Shown: positions 24,268 through 34,701 of the stretch, one piece after another
How positions within the stretch are numbered: the first letter of the stretch is position 1
How the letters are laid out: the number at the start of each line of letters is the position of its first letter
Assembly: GCA_034687125.1 (NCBI GenBank)
Contig: JAQGBZ010000169.1
Span: forward strand, 1-64,000
DNA: 64,000 nt
Reading direction: 5' to 3'
DNA from: Neelides folsomi
Lineage: Eukaryota; Arthropoda; Collembola; Neelipleona; Neelidae
Position numbers and translations under genes: made by a program
The notes under the pieces: model-generated
The model's database searches: none
The model's input: only the letters and a program-made list of their open reading frames with translations
Told to the model about the DNA's origin: nothing

Positions 24268-24667
24268 CAGGGAGGTCCAAAAGGATTGCAACAAAGGGAG
24301 AAATTCTTGTGTGTATAAATCATAGGACAACTTTTAAATATAAGTTTGATTCGAACTTATAATTCATATGGCTTTATAGTTTACTTTATTTTTGCTCGCA
24401 TCAAAAATCTTTGCTACCAAAACAATCCACATACCATTGCCGAATTACAGCAAAACATTCAAGATGTTGTTAATTCAATCACTCCAGACACTCCAGAGAC
24501 CTTAAAAATGTATTCGTAAATCTACAAAGAGTACGATTATGCCTTGAGCAGGACAGAGGACACTTTGAGTATCTACTATAAAGCCATATGAATTATTTTA
24601 AAAGTTGTCCTATGATTTACACACATCCCTATCACACCCTTTGTTGCAATCCTTTTGGACCTCCCTG
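24268..24667. mobile_element. Tc1/mariner deletion derivative (MITE-like)
   Basis: The two ends are inverted copies: 31 bp are identical (starting CAGGGAGGTCCAAAAGG), and a further imperfect stretch extends the inverted repeat to roughly 70 bp. Both ends are flanked by TA (24266-24267 and 24668-24669), the target duplication of Tc1/mariner transposons. Inside, 24391-24581 reads as the degenerate C-terminus of a transposase (ending LCLEQDRGHFEYLL before a stop) with a frameshift and stop near 24513. The N-terminal and catalytic part is gone, so the copy cannot move by itself. The element lies about 140 bp past the eIF5 stop codon. Confidence 0.88.
24391..24581 (+). pseudogene. Transposase C-terminal remnant, frameshifted
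   Basis: The first frame encodes CYQNNPHTIAELQQNIQDVV and related residues and stops at 24516-24518. The next frame continues as NLQRVRLCLEQDRGHFEYLL to TAA at 24579-24581. Together these resemble the terminal helix region of Tc1/mariner transposases. The DDE catalytic core is absent. It sits between the inverted repeats of the 24268-24667 element. Confidence 0.75.
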
Positions 24668-25526
24668 TATGAATTGTTTCTAAACTGTCTGCTCTAGGAA
24701 GCTTTTTAGTACGCCTATCTAGGTACCAACCAATTCAATATATTATATTCTCTATTAAAATGACTACATTAACGGAAATAATATTGCTAACAATAAGTAT
24801 AAGTAAGTAAAATAAATAATGGTGGTGGGGCATCAGTGCCGCTTTCTTTAAAAGCTTCTATTATAAAGATAATAATGTTAATCCTTAATAGTTAAGAATA
24901 AAAAGCTAACTAATGTTATTCAGCAATTCTATAACCGAATTCTTTTACTATTAAATTACGCTGCACGTGCACCCTTTTCTCTTAAATGCCTTTCTATCAA
25001 TTTCTTCTTGTAATGTGGCAAGGAATGAAGCTCGAGAACATCCGACTTTCAAAAACTAATATGAGAGTGGAGAGTATATTATATATATATGTAAAATAGG
25101 TACTACTAAATGTAATAATTATAATTTACTTTTATTTCTTGGAGATTCAAAGCCCCCTTTGATGCCCTTGAAGCTTACAATAAAGATCTACTACTATATA
25201 TAATACAATAAAAATTTTGTTATCAAAGTAGATTTTAAGAATCTGAGCCTCTTTATAATCAATATTATATTTAAAATTTTAATTTCTGTTTCTCCAAATT
25301 TGTACATTTTTACTATCATCATTACTCATCGATGTACACATTATTTTACAATTTATCTTGTGTTTACAGTTAGTAACGAATTGATTGAATAAATTATCTG
25401 CATTAACTCATACTTTTTATTTAACATAAAATCAGCAAACAAGGAAGTTGATAATAATGTCAATTAAAAATAGATTAAGTAATCTAATTAATTTATTACT
25501 CTGATAGGATAATTTATTTAATAAGT
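24668..25526. other. AT-rich intergenic stretch
   Basis: No exon or repeat could be supported. There is a short TA-rich microsatellite-like run at about 25078-25091. The right end should be the 3' UTR of the minus-strand gene ending at 25527. Confidence 0.45.
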
Positions 25527-26075
25527 TCATCCTTCAGGTGGTGGTGGATAAAGTAGAGGAGACAGGTAAGAAAATGGGATAATTGGAAGTGCAAATGGGA
25601 TAGCTGCGAGAAAAAATGGAATTGGAAAAATAGTTGGGCCCAAAACTCCCAGCAATTTGGTCAATGGAGATTTTTCGTCCATTCGATTTTTTATCTTCAC
25701 CGTTGTAATTTCTTTGTTTGGTCTTCTCTTTTTGTAATTTTTCTTTGGATAAGAATTAATGCAAATAAATAAAAATTGATTTCACGAACAAATACGTACG
25801 ATTGCTAACCACAATATTCCATGTAATTTCTTAATTTAAATGCATACCCTTCGTGGACGATTTAAATTCTTCAAATGAAGATAATGTTGCAGTCTCCAAT
25901 TATCCCTCTGCTCCTCGGACAGCATTGATTCACTTCTACTATTAGATTTTCCAATGGCTTCACGTAAAAGAATCACATTGCTCGGATATTTTGAAGTAAT
26001 TGAAAAAGAGTTAATAATATACACGAGATTTAATAGGACTATTAAAGTTAGAAGATGTAAATGATTTTTAACCAT
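25527..26075 (-). CDS. Uncharacterised small secreted or membrane protein, two exons
   Basis: I do not recognise this protein. Exon 1 is 26075-25848 and exon 2 is 25742-25527; they join in phase 0 to give about 147 aa. Residues 1-25 form a strong signal sequence (MVKNHLHLLTLIVLLNLVYI then INSFS). The middle (about 26-100) is hydrophilic and basic, with SMLSEEQRDNWRLQHYLHLK and the dibasic runs RPRR and KKRRPNK that could be processing sites. The C-terminal third is very hydrophobic and proline-rich (LGVLGPTIFPIPFFLAAIPF, then ALPIIPFSYLSPLLYPPPPE), which could be a membrane anchor. The donor GTATGC is good; the acceptor (TTATCCAAAG) has a weak pyrimidine tract. A secreted precursor or small membrane protein is an inference. 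Confidence 0.5.
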
Positions 26076-27350
26076 TTTTACGGCTCATTTTTAACTTGAC
26101 TTGTTTGGAAAAAATAAAACTTGTGAGTTCTTCAAGGCATTGAAGCTAAATAAATAATTTCATGTCAAAATGAACCATCCTTATTAAGGGGGATCTTTTT
26201 TGGTACACCCACTTACACCTTTAAGTATCATTAACCTAAATTTATTACCTATGCGCCAATTGAACATCATTATTTTGATGTCGATCATGTTAACCACCTT
26301 CATGTGATATTATTATATCCTATACTACTTATATGCAGGTATACATACTTGTCATAAGTACATACGAGTACTTATTATTAGACAAAATCTTTATTTAATA
26401 ACCTCATGATAGTGCAATTTCTTTGTGCAATGTAACGGTTTAATACATCTCATCTTTGTGAACGAATGAGATGCGTAAAGTTCCACCAATATTATCAATT
26501 TTTTCATGATTGAATGAAAGGAATTGGAATTCGTACTGATAATAAGGGCCGTGAGCCGATTGGAACATAAAAGAATAAGAATGAATAAAAAGATAAAACC
26601 AAAAGATGAATTTTTTATTTCCTGCAATTTTCCCCATCGTCCTTCTTAAACTTCTTCACCCACGAAGTCATTTCACATTTAGTAACGAGTGAAATGATAA
26701 ATTAAACTCAATACAATCAACTCGTATCTATACAGGATAATTTTTTACATATCGTGAATTAAACGTAAATATTTTATAACAACAATTAATACCAAATATC
26801 TGTATATAAATTAACCACACATTAAGAATGTAAATTAAAAGTATAAATAATAGAACCTAATTGAGGCATATCACAATCTTGTCTTGTCAACGTCGAGTCA
26901 TGTTGGTCGTAAAGTGACTTTAGGGAAATGAGAAACTCTTCTGTATTTGATGAATCATTGATAATAAGTTAACAAGTATTTTATCTGTAAGTATATTAAG
27001 TATACATAAATATGTTGTAAAACAGGTTTAATTCATTAATGGAAATGGATTTAAATATTATAAAGATTTAAAATTTAAATAAATTGCATATATCAGTAGA
27101 TAGGAATCGGACATTTATCTAATACAAATAGTTCTATGTACATAATTAACTAATCTTAACTGTTATTTAAAGTTCTTTCTCGTCGTGTGCACAAGTAAGG
27201 AAGTTGAGTGCGGATATTTGTGAACATAATTAAACTGGGATGTGTGTAGATCTGTTGATTAAATATAAGAAGTAGTAAATAATTTTAAAGATGCTCATTT
27301 GAATGAGAAGTTCACATGTTGGCCCTATTAACTCAGATAATGGAATTTGG
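26076..27350. other. AT-rich intergenic stretch
   Basis: No supported gene. A minus-strand frame at 26440-26637 starts at a true ATG with a hydrophobic N-terminal half, but it has no splice partner or similarity. The part next to 27350 is the HYOU1 3' UTR. Confidence 0.45.
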
Positions 27351-30300
27351 TTATAATTCAGTATGCGGCTTGTCCTCTGTTTCAGTTGGCTTAACTTCTT
27401 CTCCCTCGGGTTCAGAACCCTCCTTCACTTTTTCTTCATCGGGGATTTCATTGGCAACGGCAGGTTCGTCTTTTCCCTTTGTTGACTCGTTTTTCTCTCT
27501 TTCAAGACGTTCCTTTTCAATTGCGGCATCTCGGTCCTTCTGTTGTTGCTTCAATTTGTTAACCCTTGCTTTATTCACCATGTACTTCACCTAATTTAAT
27601 AATTTATTCATTAATCTTCAAATTACATAACTAATTTTTATGTCTTGTAACAACTAATAACTTATACTAGTAATTTACAACAATCCAATTAATGTATATT
27701 ATTATCCTTAAATTACTGTATTTTAATAGAGTACTTTTGTAATTACCTCTCTATCAAGAGCATCAATTTTCTCAGCTATTGATCGAATAGTGAGGATGGG
27801 AGTTTGTGTCAAAGGAGTTTCAGCTTGTTCTTTAAACTTCTTTTCTCTCCAGTCTAGCGTCTCTTTAACGAGTTTCTCTAAAGTTGTGATTTCAACATCC
27901 GTGAAGAACTGTTGGTCTTCAGGAAGCCCTTTAGAGCTCTCCAAGAATCCAAGACTAATGTTTAGCATTTTTTCTAATGCGTCAAGAGCGTCCGGTCGCT
28001 CTTTGTGTTCCCTCACGCGATCAGCTAAATCTTTGGTCATCAATTTTAATGATTTGAATTTTTCTTCGTAGATTTCTCGATCAGCGCTTGCACCATCTTC
28101 GTATAACCAATCAGAGATCTAAAAATTAAAATGGTAAATTAGCAAAATTAAAATATATTTAATTTGTAAAAAATCCGAAATCTCTTCGTGTTTTATAACT
28201 AAACCCTAAATATTTATACCTCTGAGCAGGTTGTTCCGATTTTTTCTTTCTCTTCTTCCGTGATTGCATGCTCATATTCACTTGAATGAATTTTATCTTG
28301 AAGCTCAAGAACAAACCCTTCAAGGGCATTTCTTGCCTTTTCCCTTAAGTTTCTCAATCGATCTTTTTCGTTCAACTTTGATAACCTATAAAATTAAATG
28401 TTCAATTAATAATCCGTTGATTATCACAAATATTGTTATAATTGACATTAATCTTTTTTCATTACTTGTCGGCTGAAAGCTTAAACTTTTCTCCATCTAG
28501 AGGGATGACATCCAGCATATGAGCAGTGAGTTGAAGCGTTTCTTTCACAATCACTGACTTTGGTTTTTTAACTTCGGCCGTGGAATTAAGCTTATCTTCT
28601 CCTTTCTGAGATTCACTTCCATCTGTCTTTTCGCTTTCATTCAACGGTTTCTCAGTTGTTCTTTCCTCACTAGTGTCATCTGCTTTTTCTTTCCCTTCTT
28701 CAGCTTCTCCATCTGCGGGTTTAGCTTCGTCTTTGCTTCCTGTAAAACGGATTTATCTTTATTACAACCACAAAAAAGATAAAAATTATTTTATTTTATA
28801 ATAAAATTTTAAAACACGTTACCCGAAAAGAGACTGCTGAATGCAGACCCGAGTTTAGACAAAGTATCCTCTCCTTCACCTTCAGTTGAATTCTTTTCAA
28901 AAACAGATTCTACCAGTGAAAGGGAAAACAATCCACTTTCATCCATAGTGAAATGGGCTTTGACTCCCTTTGCTTCTGCACCTTCGCCATGTTTTTCGAT
29001 CGCACTCCCAACTCCCACTAAATCAATTTTTGTAATGTTGATCGTCTCAAAAACTCTGCAATAAATTAAATTTTATTAAAACTTAAACTCAGCCTTATTA
29101 TACAAACTATGAATAATATAGCACTATTTATAATTAGTAATTAGAAAATAATAAATCATCTACTTACCCAATTTCTTCTACAGGAAGGAACGAGAGTTCG
29201 CCGTAGCTGACGTAAAAGCTAAAATCGCTCACGTGTTTGTTAAACGTAAGGATCTTCTTTTGAGGGAATGGATTCATATGTGAAAATAGCGTCCTTCGAA
29301 TTATTTTAATTGTTCTTGTATTGTCTTCTCGTTCAATTTCTCGCTCAAAATCGACCTTATATTTAAAAAATATTTGAACATTGTAATTGATCGAATATTC
29401 AATGTATCTGTATATTTTAGAAATCAACAATGGGTAACTTACAAGAATGGGAAAGAGTACGGCATCTTTGGTTATGAATTTTTTAACTTTAAATCCAGTG
29501 CTGAGATCAGCCCCTTTGTAAACTGCTCCCATTGCAGCTGCTTCGTCTGTATTTAAACTCTTTCCAAGCTCTCTTCCAACATAAGCGACTAGTTTTTCTT
29601 GAACTTTTGGAACACGGGTTCCAGCACCAATAAGTAAAACCTAAAATTAGTTAAATGCAATTTTCATTTCAGTCTTCCGTTACAATTTTTGTTCAGTGTT
29701 GAATAGTTTGATATTAAAAGCCATAAATACATAAATAGCAGAGATAAAATTATCATGGATGCAAATGACATTTAAATTACTTGATCAATAGAATCCATTG
29801 TAAGTGCTGCAGCATCGAGGGCCTGCTTAACGGGAATTTTAACTTTTTCAAAGAGTTCTTCGCAAATTTTTTCAAAGATTTCTCGGTTCACTGGGAATCG
29901 GAAATCCATCTCATCTAAAAGTCCTTCAACCTATTTTTCAAACCAAGTATGGCATTATTATTTATTTTTCGATTTCAATAATAAATATGAATGACAATTC
30001 AATACCTGAGCGTTATGATCATTATTGGCACTAAGAACATTTTTCACTCGACCAGCCTCTTTAAATAGTTTTGCCATTGCTCGAGGGTTAGTGAAAATGT
30101 CTGTTTTCGTTTTCTTCATATCGTTGAAAGCTTTAGCCAAATAATTTCTCAGCCGAATTTGCATTTCTAATCCTCCAAGAGTTCGGTGATAACTGTAAAA
30201 ATAAAAACAAACGTTATAGCTTACTTATTAAAATGGGATAATTGTAAGAAAATACATTTAAGTTTAAATGGTACATCTTTAAACTGATCACTCTACTGAT

Positions 30301-31531
30301 ATCAAAAAAAATAGCAGAAATTTACCCGACTCCCAGAACACTGAGCTGAGGATTCGTTTCCGTCTTCCCCTTTTCTTTAGCAACTTGATAACTGACAACG
30401 GTGGCTACAGTACTTGAAGCCCCCATGTCAAATAGGAGAATATTTTGGGCAGTCTCATTAAAGTCCTTTCTTCTGAATATGCCGTAGTTCAAGGCTCCTA
30501 ACAAAATTAATAAAATGTATAAGTTTTTGTGGCCAAATTAATACATTTTTTAAAGTTAATTAAACATTACCTGCAGTGTTGGAATTCATAAGCTGTAAGA
30601 CTTTAATTCCAGCAAGTTCAGCAGCGTTTTGCACAGCTCTTCTTTCTGCCTGATTGAAAAAGGGTGGAACTGTGATCACAGCTTCGTTCACAGGTTGGCG
30701 AGCAAAATCGACGGCATAGTCTCTGCATTTGCTTATAAGCATTCCGAGGAGTTCTTCGGGCGAATAATATGTATCGCTATGAATGAATAAATGATTATAT
30801 TATTGATTAGATAATCAAACTTCAAACCAACAAGAACTTTCTTCTTAATGTTAGTTTTACAAATTATACAATATAATTATACGATATAATAATCATAGTT
30901 GAAAAGCCAATTGGATATTATTAACAAATATACATTTGGTTACTGCTAACTTTAACTTTTGTAATAAAAAAGTAAAAATTAATTTAATGTACATACCTGT
31001 CATGCTTAAAAACAACAGTTCCTCTTTCAGGATCTTCGACTAAATTGTAATATGGGAATCTTGATTGGAACAGTCGAACGATCGGATTATCAAGCTTCTT
31101 GCCTAAAAGGTCGAGGAAATAAATATAAGCATTGGGAGGAAAACGCACAGCAACGTTGAGGGCATCTTCTCCAATCAATCGTTCACCATCCCGAAATGAA
31201 ATCGCGACTGGTGTTTTTCTCTTCGACTCCTTATTTAATACGATTTCCATTGGAACTCCAGGCTAAAATTATTTAAATTGATTAAATGTACTTGTAATAA
31301 AAAATAAATTAACAGTTCTATTGGTCTTCCTCTCTAAGAATTTTAATTTTTCAAGGATGTATATAATATAAAAAATGTATTCAAACTTACAGAAACAATC
31401 CCAATTTTCACCCATTCTGAACCTAAATCGACGCTCATTACAGCTACACCCTCCACATTCTCATTATTTATAACGAATGATAAAAAGAATGTAAGGAGTA
31501 GTAAACTCACATTTCTTGATAAACGTCCCAT
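27351..31531 (-). CDS. HYOU1: Hypoxia up-regulated protein 1 (GRP170, ER Hsp110-type chaperone)
   Basis: Large ER-lumen Hsp70 relative that acts as a holdase and nucleotide-exchange factor for BiP. Exons: 31531-31391, 31262-30997, 30776-30571, 30497-30326, 30192-30006, 29930-29781, 29640-29443, 29355-29168, 29055-28823, 28739-28466, 28385-28220, 28118-27747, 27590-27351, giving 930 aa (human 999) with all phases consistent. A signal peptide occupies about 1-28 ([12 protein letters not shown]). The ATPase domain opens with [16 protein letters not shown] and contains [16 protein letters not shown] and [14 protein letters not shown]. After the beta-sandwich comes an acidic/Lys-rich insert (exon 10), then the alpha-helical lid and a charged tail. 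The protein ends in HTEL, a KDEL-class ER retrieval signal. An acceptor immediately precedes the ATG, and a donor near 31636 marks a spliced 5' UTR. Confidence 0.97.
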
Positions 31532-32971
31532 TCTGTAAATTTTAAAAAGAAAATTAGAGGCAAAATTTTATTAAAAAGGAAGGCAGCACAAGGAGGAGGA
31601 ATTAATGATAGCGTGAAATGGTTTGTTTCAACTTACATGATATTATAAAATGTAGATGAGTATTTAAAAGTTTAATGAGATGATGACAGTTGGTAGCGGC
31701 GTTACAAATCAATAAATCGATGAAAAATGGGTTATGATAAATAATAATAAACTGCGGAATCTCGGGGAGTGCAATTTAAAGAGAAGAAAACGAGAGAGTG
31801 ACGACGGGCTTTTTGTGCCCTCAGAGGTGGACAAATTGTCCAATGAACCAAGAGACTTTGGCCAACTTTGTCCGGTCGAATGGCAGAAGGTAAAGAGGAA
31901 AGTTGAAATTCCACGCGAATCTGCCGTGTTTTTGCCTTATTGGCTCTCCCACTTCTCGAATTATCCGCTATAGACGGTCGAGTTTTATGCTCATGGCAAA
32001 AAATATTACACGTAGATTATCAGATCAAACGTGTACGCTAGACGTTGGCAGACGTGTTTGATATTCAGCAATTTTTCGTCCACCACGTTCAATACAACTT
32101 ATATGTATTTAACTAATTATCGATTCACAGTTGGTGGATGATCGAATTTTATCAATGATAAACGATAATTCGTTATATCGGTAAGATATTCTCAATTGAA
32201 TAACCTTAATAGTGCATATCATATTTTTTAATACAAAACCGAATAACCAAAATATAAATTCATAACGTATTAAGAAGTTAAAAATTAATGAGTGATTAAA
32301 GATGGGTTTACGAATTTTATGCCAATAATAGATTTGAGACAGTAATGGAATGTAATTGGAATGTACTTAAATAATTAATATGATTGAAATAATTTGTCAA
32401 TTTAGCAGTTTAATACTATTATTTGAAGTCAGGTACAATGTCGTTTTACGGCTTGGTACTGACCGACAGTGTGTACTGTGTGTTACATTAAATCGAGTCT
32501 AACAAATTACAACTACATAACTATTATATTTACAATTATTGCGTAATATTTAAGTATATCTAAAATATCGTATGCGTTCTATGGTTTGGACTACGTTTTT
32601 TGAATGTTTCTATTAAAGCTATTAAACAGGATATTTTTGTGAATACATTATCTTATAATCAAGACAAAGCAACAATTTTATCACACAACCAATTCGAACA
32701 GGTTTTGAAGATCTACAAAATTTGTGAACATGAGACATATAAAAATCAATACTTTTTTTTATAGAATATATATTTCTCAAACGAACATTTTAAAATTCTC
32801 TAAATAGACGACACGAACTTAAAAAATAAAACAAAATTAGAGGAATTGTTCAAATGAAGTAAAATTTGAACAAGGTAAAACTGTCTTTGTTATGCTCAAT
32901 TATAGCAATAAAAGAAAGTTGTGCAAAAGCACAATCTATTAGAATCGTAAAATAGAAATATTAGAGCACCA
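31532..32971. other. HYOU1 upstream region and ABHD 3' spacer
   Basis: The minus-strand donor GTAAGT at 31636 ends the HYOU1 5' UTR exon. The HYOU1 promoter should lie within about 31700-32000, which is less AT-rich than the rest. From about 32200 to 32971 the DNA is AT-rich without coding potential and contains the hydrolase 3' UTR. Confidence 0.4.
31925..31943 (-). promoter_or_regulatory. Candidate ER stress response element upstream of HYOU1
   Basis: Read on the HYOU1 strand, this site is CCAAT, nine bases, then ACACG. The ERSE consensus is CCAAT-N9-CCACG, so there is one mismatch in the ATF6/XBP1 half. It lies about 290 bp upstream of the 5' UTR donor, in the expected orientation. HYOU1 is an unfolded-protein-response target in other animals. 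Chance occurrence is possible. Confidence 0.35.
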
Positions 32972-34701
32972 TTAAAGTATTTCATCACTGTGATTATTTA
33001 AAGCTACTAGGAAATCCGTGACGAACCGCTCTAAATAGTGGAATGTCTTTGTTCCATTTTCTAAGAATCCTAGGTGGCCACCATATTTTGTCATTATCAT
33101 AGCCAAATTGGAATTTTCTGCCATCACTTCATCATAAGGAATCACTAAAATGGAATAAATCAATTAGCACACTTTCAAAGTTCACAGTTGTTTTGTAAGA
33201 ATTAAATATTACAATGATTGGGCTGCATTGGATCATCGCAAGCACCGAATCCAAAAATTGGAATAGGGAATTTGTAAACTTGTCCAACAACAGTGGCAGA
33301 TCTGTAATTTTAATATTTTAGATATTAGATTTGTAATTGATTGTTATAAATAATTACAACACTAAAATATAAATATTAAAAAGCTACCTGTAATAGTCGT
33401 CAACAGTTGGGAACCCGAAAAACGGAGCAGTAAAGTTTGTGTCAAATTCCCGAATTGTTTTTGACTTCATAACTTTTTTCAGGTCCCACACATCCAATTT
33501 CTCAAGAACTGGCCCAAATCTTAATTGATAACAAAGAAAATTTAATTTGGAATTTTCAAAATTCTTATTTAACTTTTGTTTTAATTGATCATACTTTTTC
33601 GCCAAGCGAAGAAGGTTAGCTGTGAGACCATAATTAATTACGTGTTTATTCAAAAATGAATTTTCGAGATTTATTGTTCCATTCACAGCGTCCCAACAAA
33701 TTGAAATAACCAATGCAGTTGAAATGTTCTTTTTTGCTTCTTCTGCCTCAGTCAAAAGATATTTGCAAAGAACCATTCTATAAGATAATTTCAAATTACA
33801 AAGTTACAAATTTCCATTGACACACTCCCACGCTCGTATTAATTTTGTTTTTAATAAACTATAAATATTTTTTAGTATTAAACTTACCCTCCTAAAGATG
33901 TTCCAATGACAATCAATTTATCGGCTTCAAATTTTTTCTTGAGATGATGAATAACTTCTCTCATATCGTCATAATTGGAAGCGCTATAGAGCCGTGGTGT
34001 CTATGAAATATAATAATTAATCAGTTTCAAAAGAATTAACATTAAACTAATCCTCATTACCTTAAGCGGAACACCTCCAAGTCCACGATTATTGAGCACA
34101 CAAACGGAACCTCCGGCTTTGGTTATTGCCAATACAAGCGTCCTGACATAAGAAGTTTGCGAAGACGACGTGAGACCAGGCATAAGGAATACAACCATTT
34201 TCTTTCTAAAACGACACGAAGAATTATATTATTCAATTAAACAAATTAAACTATTTGAGAAATGTATCAATTGAATTAATTACTCTGCTTGGATTTCAGG
34301 TTCCATATAGTCTAGTCCAACAACACCACCATCCTTTAATTCAAAAATCTCTCTAGTATAAGGAAGTTGTTTTTGAGGAGTGACCCTTCTGGACATTGAG
34401 AGGACAGTTTGCATCGTCCCTTCCCAATACATAATGGGCCAATAAGTTTCATTTAAAGTTGGGATTCGCCTTTCAAGAAATTCTCGAAGTCGCTTGTTTC
34501 CTGCATAGATCTTCGGTTTCTGCAGAAAAACAGGCATTTCATTAGTACTTTAACCTAAGTAGCAATGAGTGAAAATGTTAATTTATTGGTTATTATTTTT
34601 ACCTGAGGCACAAACGAAAGATAATAGCCCAGAGCCACCATTACACTTCCGACTATTCCGGTCCCGGCCATATACAAGTATGACATTGAGCTTGAACCCA
34701 T
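32972..34701 (-). CDS. ABHD3: ABHD1/3-type alpha/beta hydrolase
   Basis: Single-pass membrane lipase of the YheT/EMH family; ABHD3 in vertebrates cleaves medium-chain and oxidised phosphatidylcholines. Exons: 34701-34603, 34519-34284, 34205-34061, 34000-33888, 33777-33388, 33301-33213, 33144-32972, giving 414 aa (family about 400-410). A membrane helix spans about 8-30 (YLYMAGTGIVGSVMVALGYY). The hydrolase core shows LMPGLTSSS (oxyanion region), NNRGLGG, the nucleophile elbow GTSLGG with Ser195, an acidic pair in GACDDP (about 350-351) and the catalytic His381 in KYGGHLGF. All three catalytic positions are present. Assignment to ABHD3 rather than ABHD1 is a guess, since invertebrates often keep one member. 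Confidence 0.9.
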
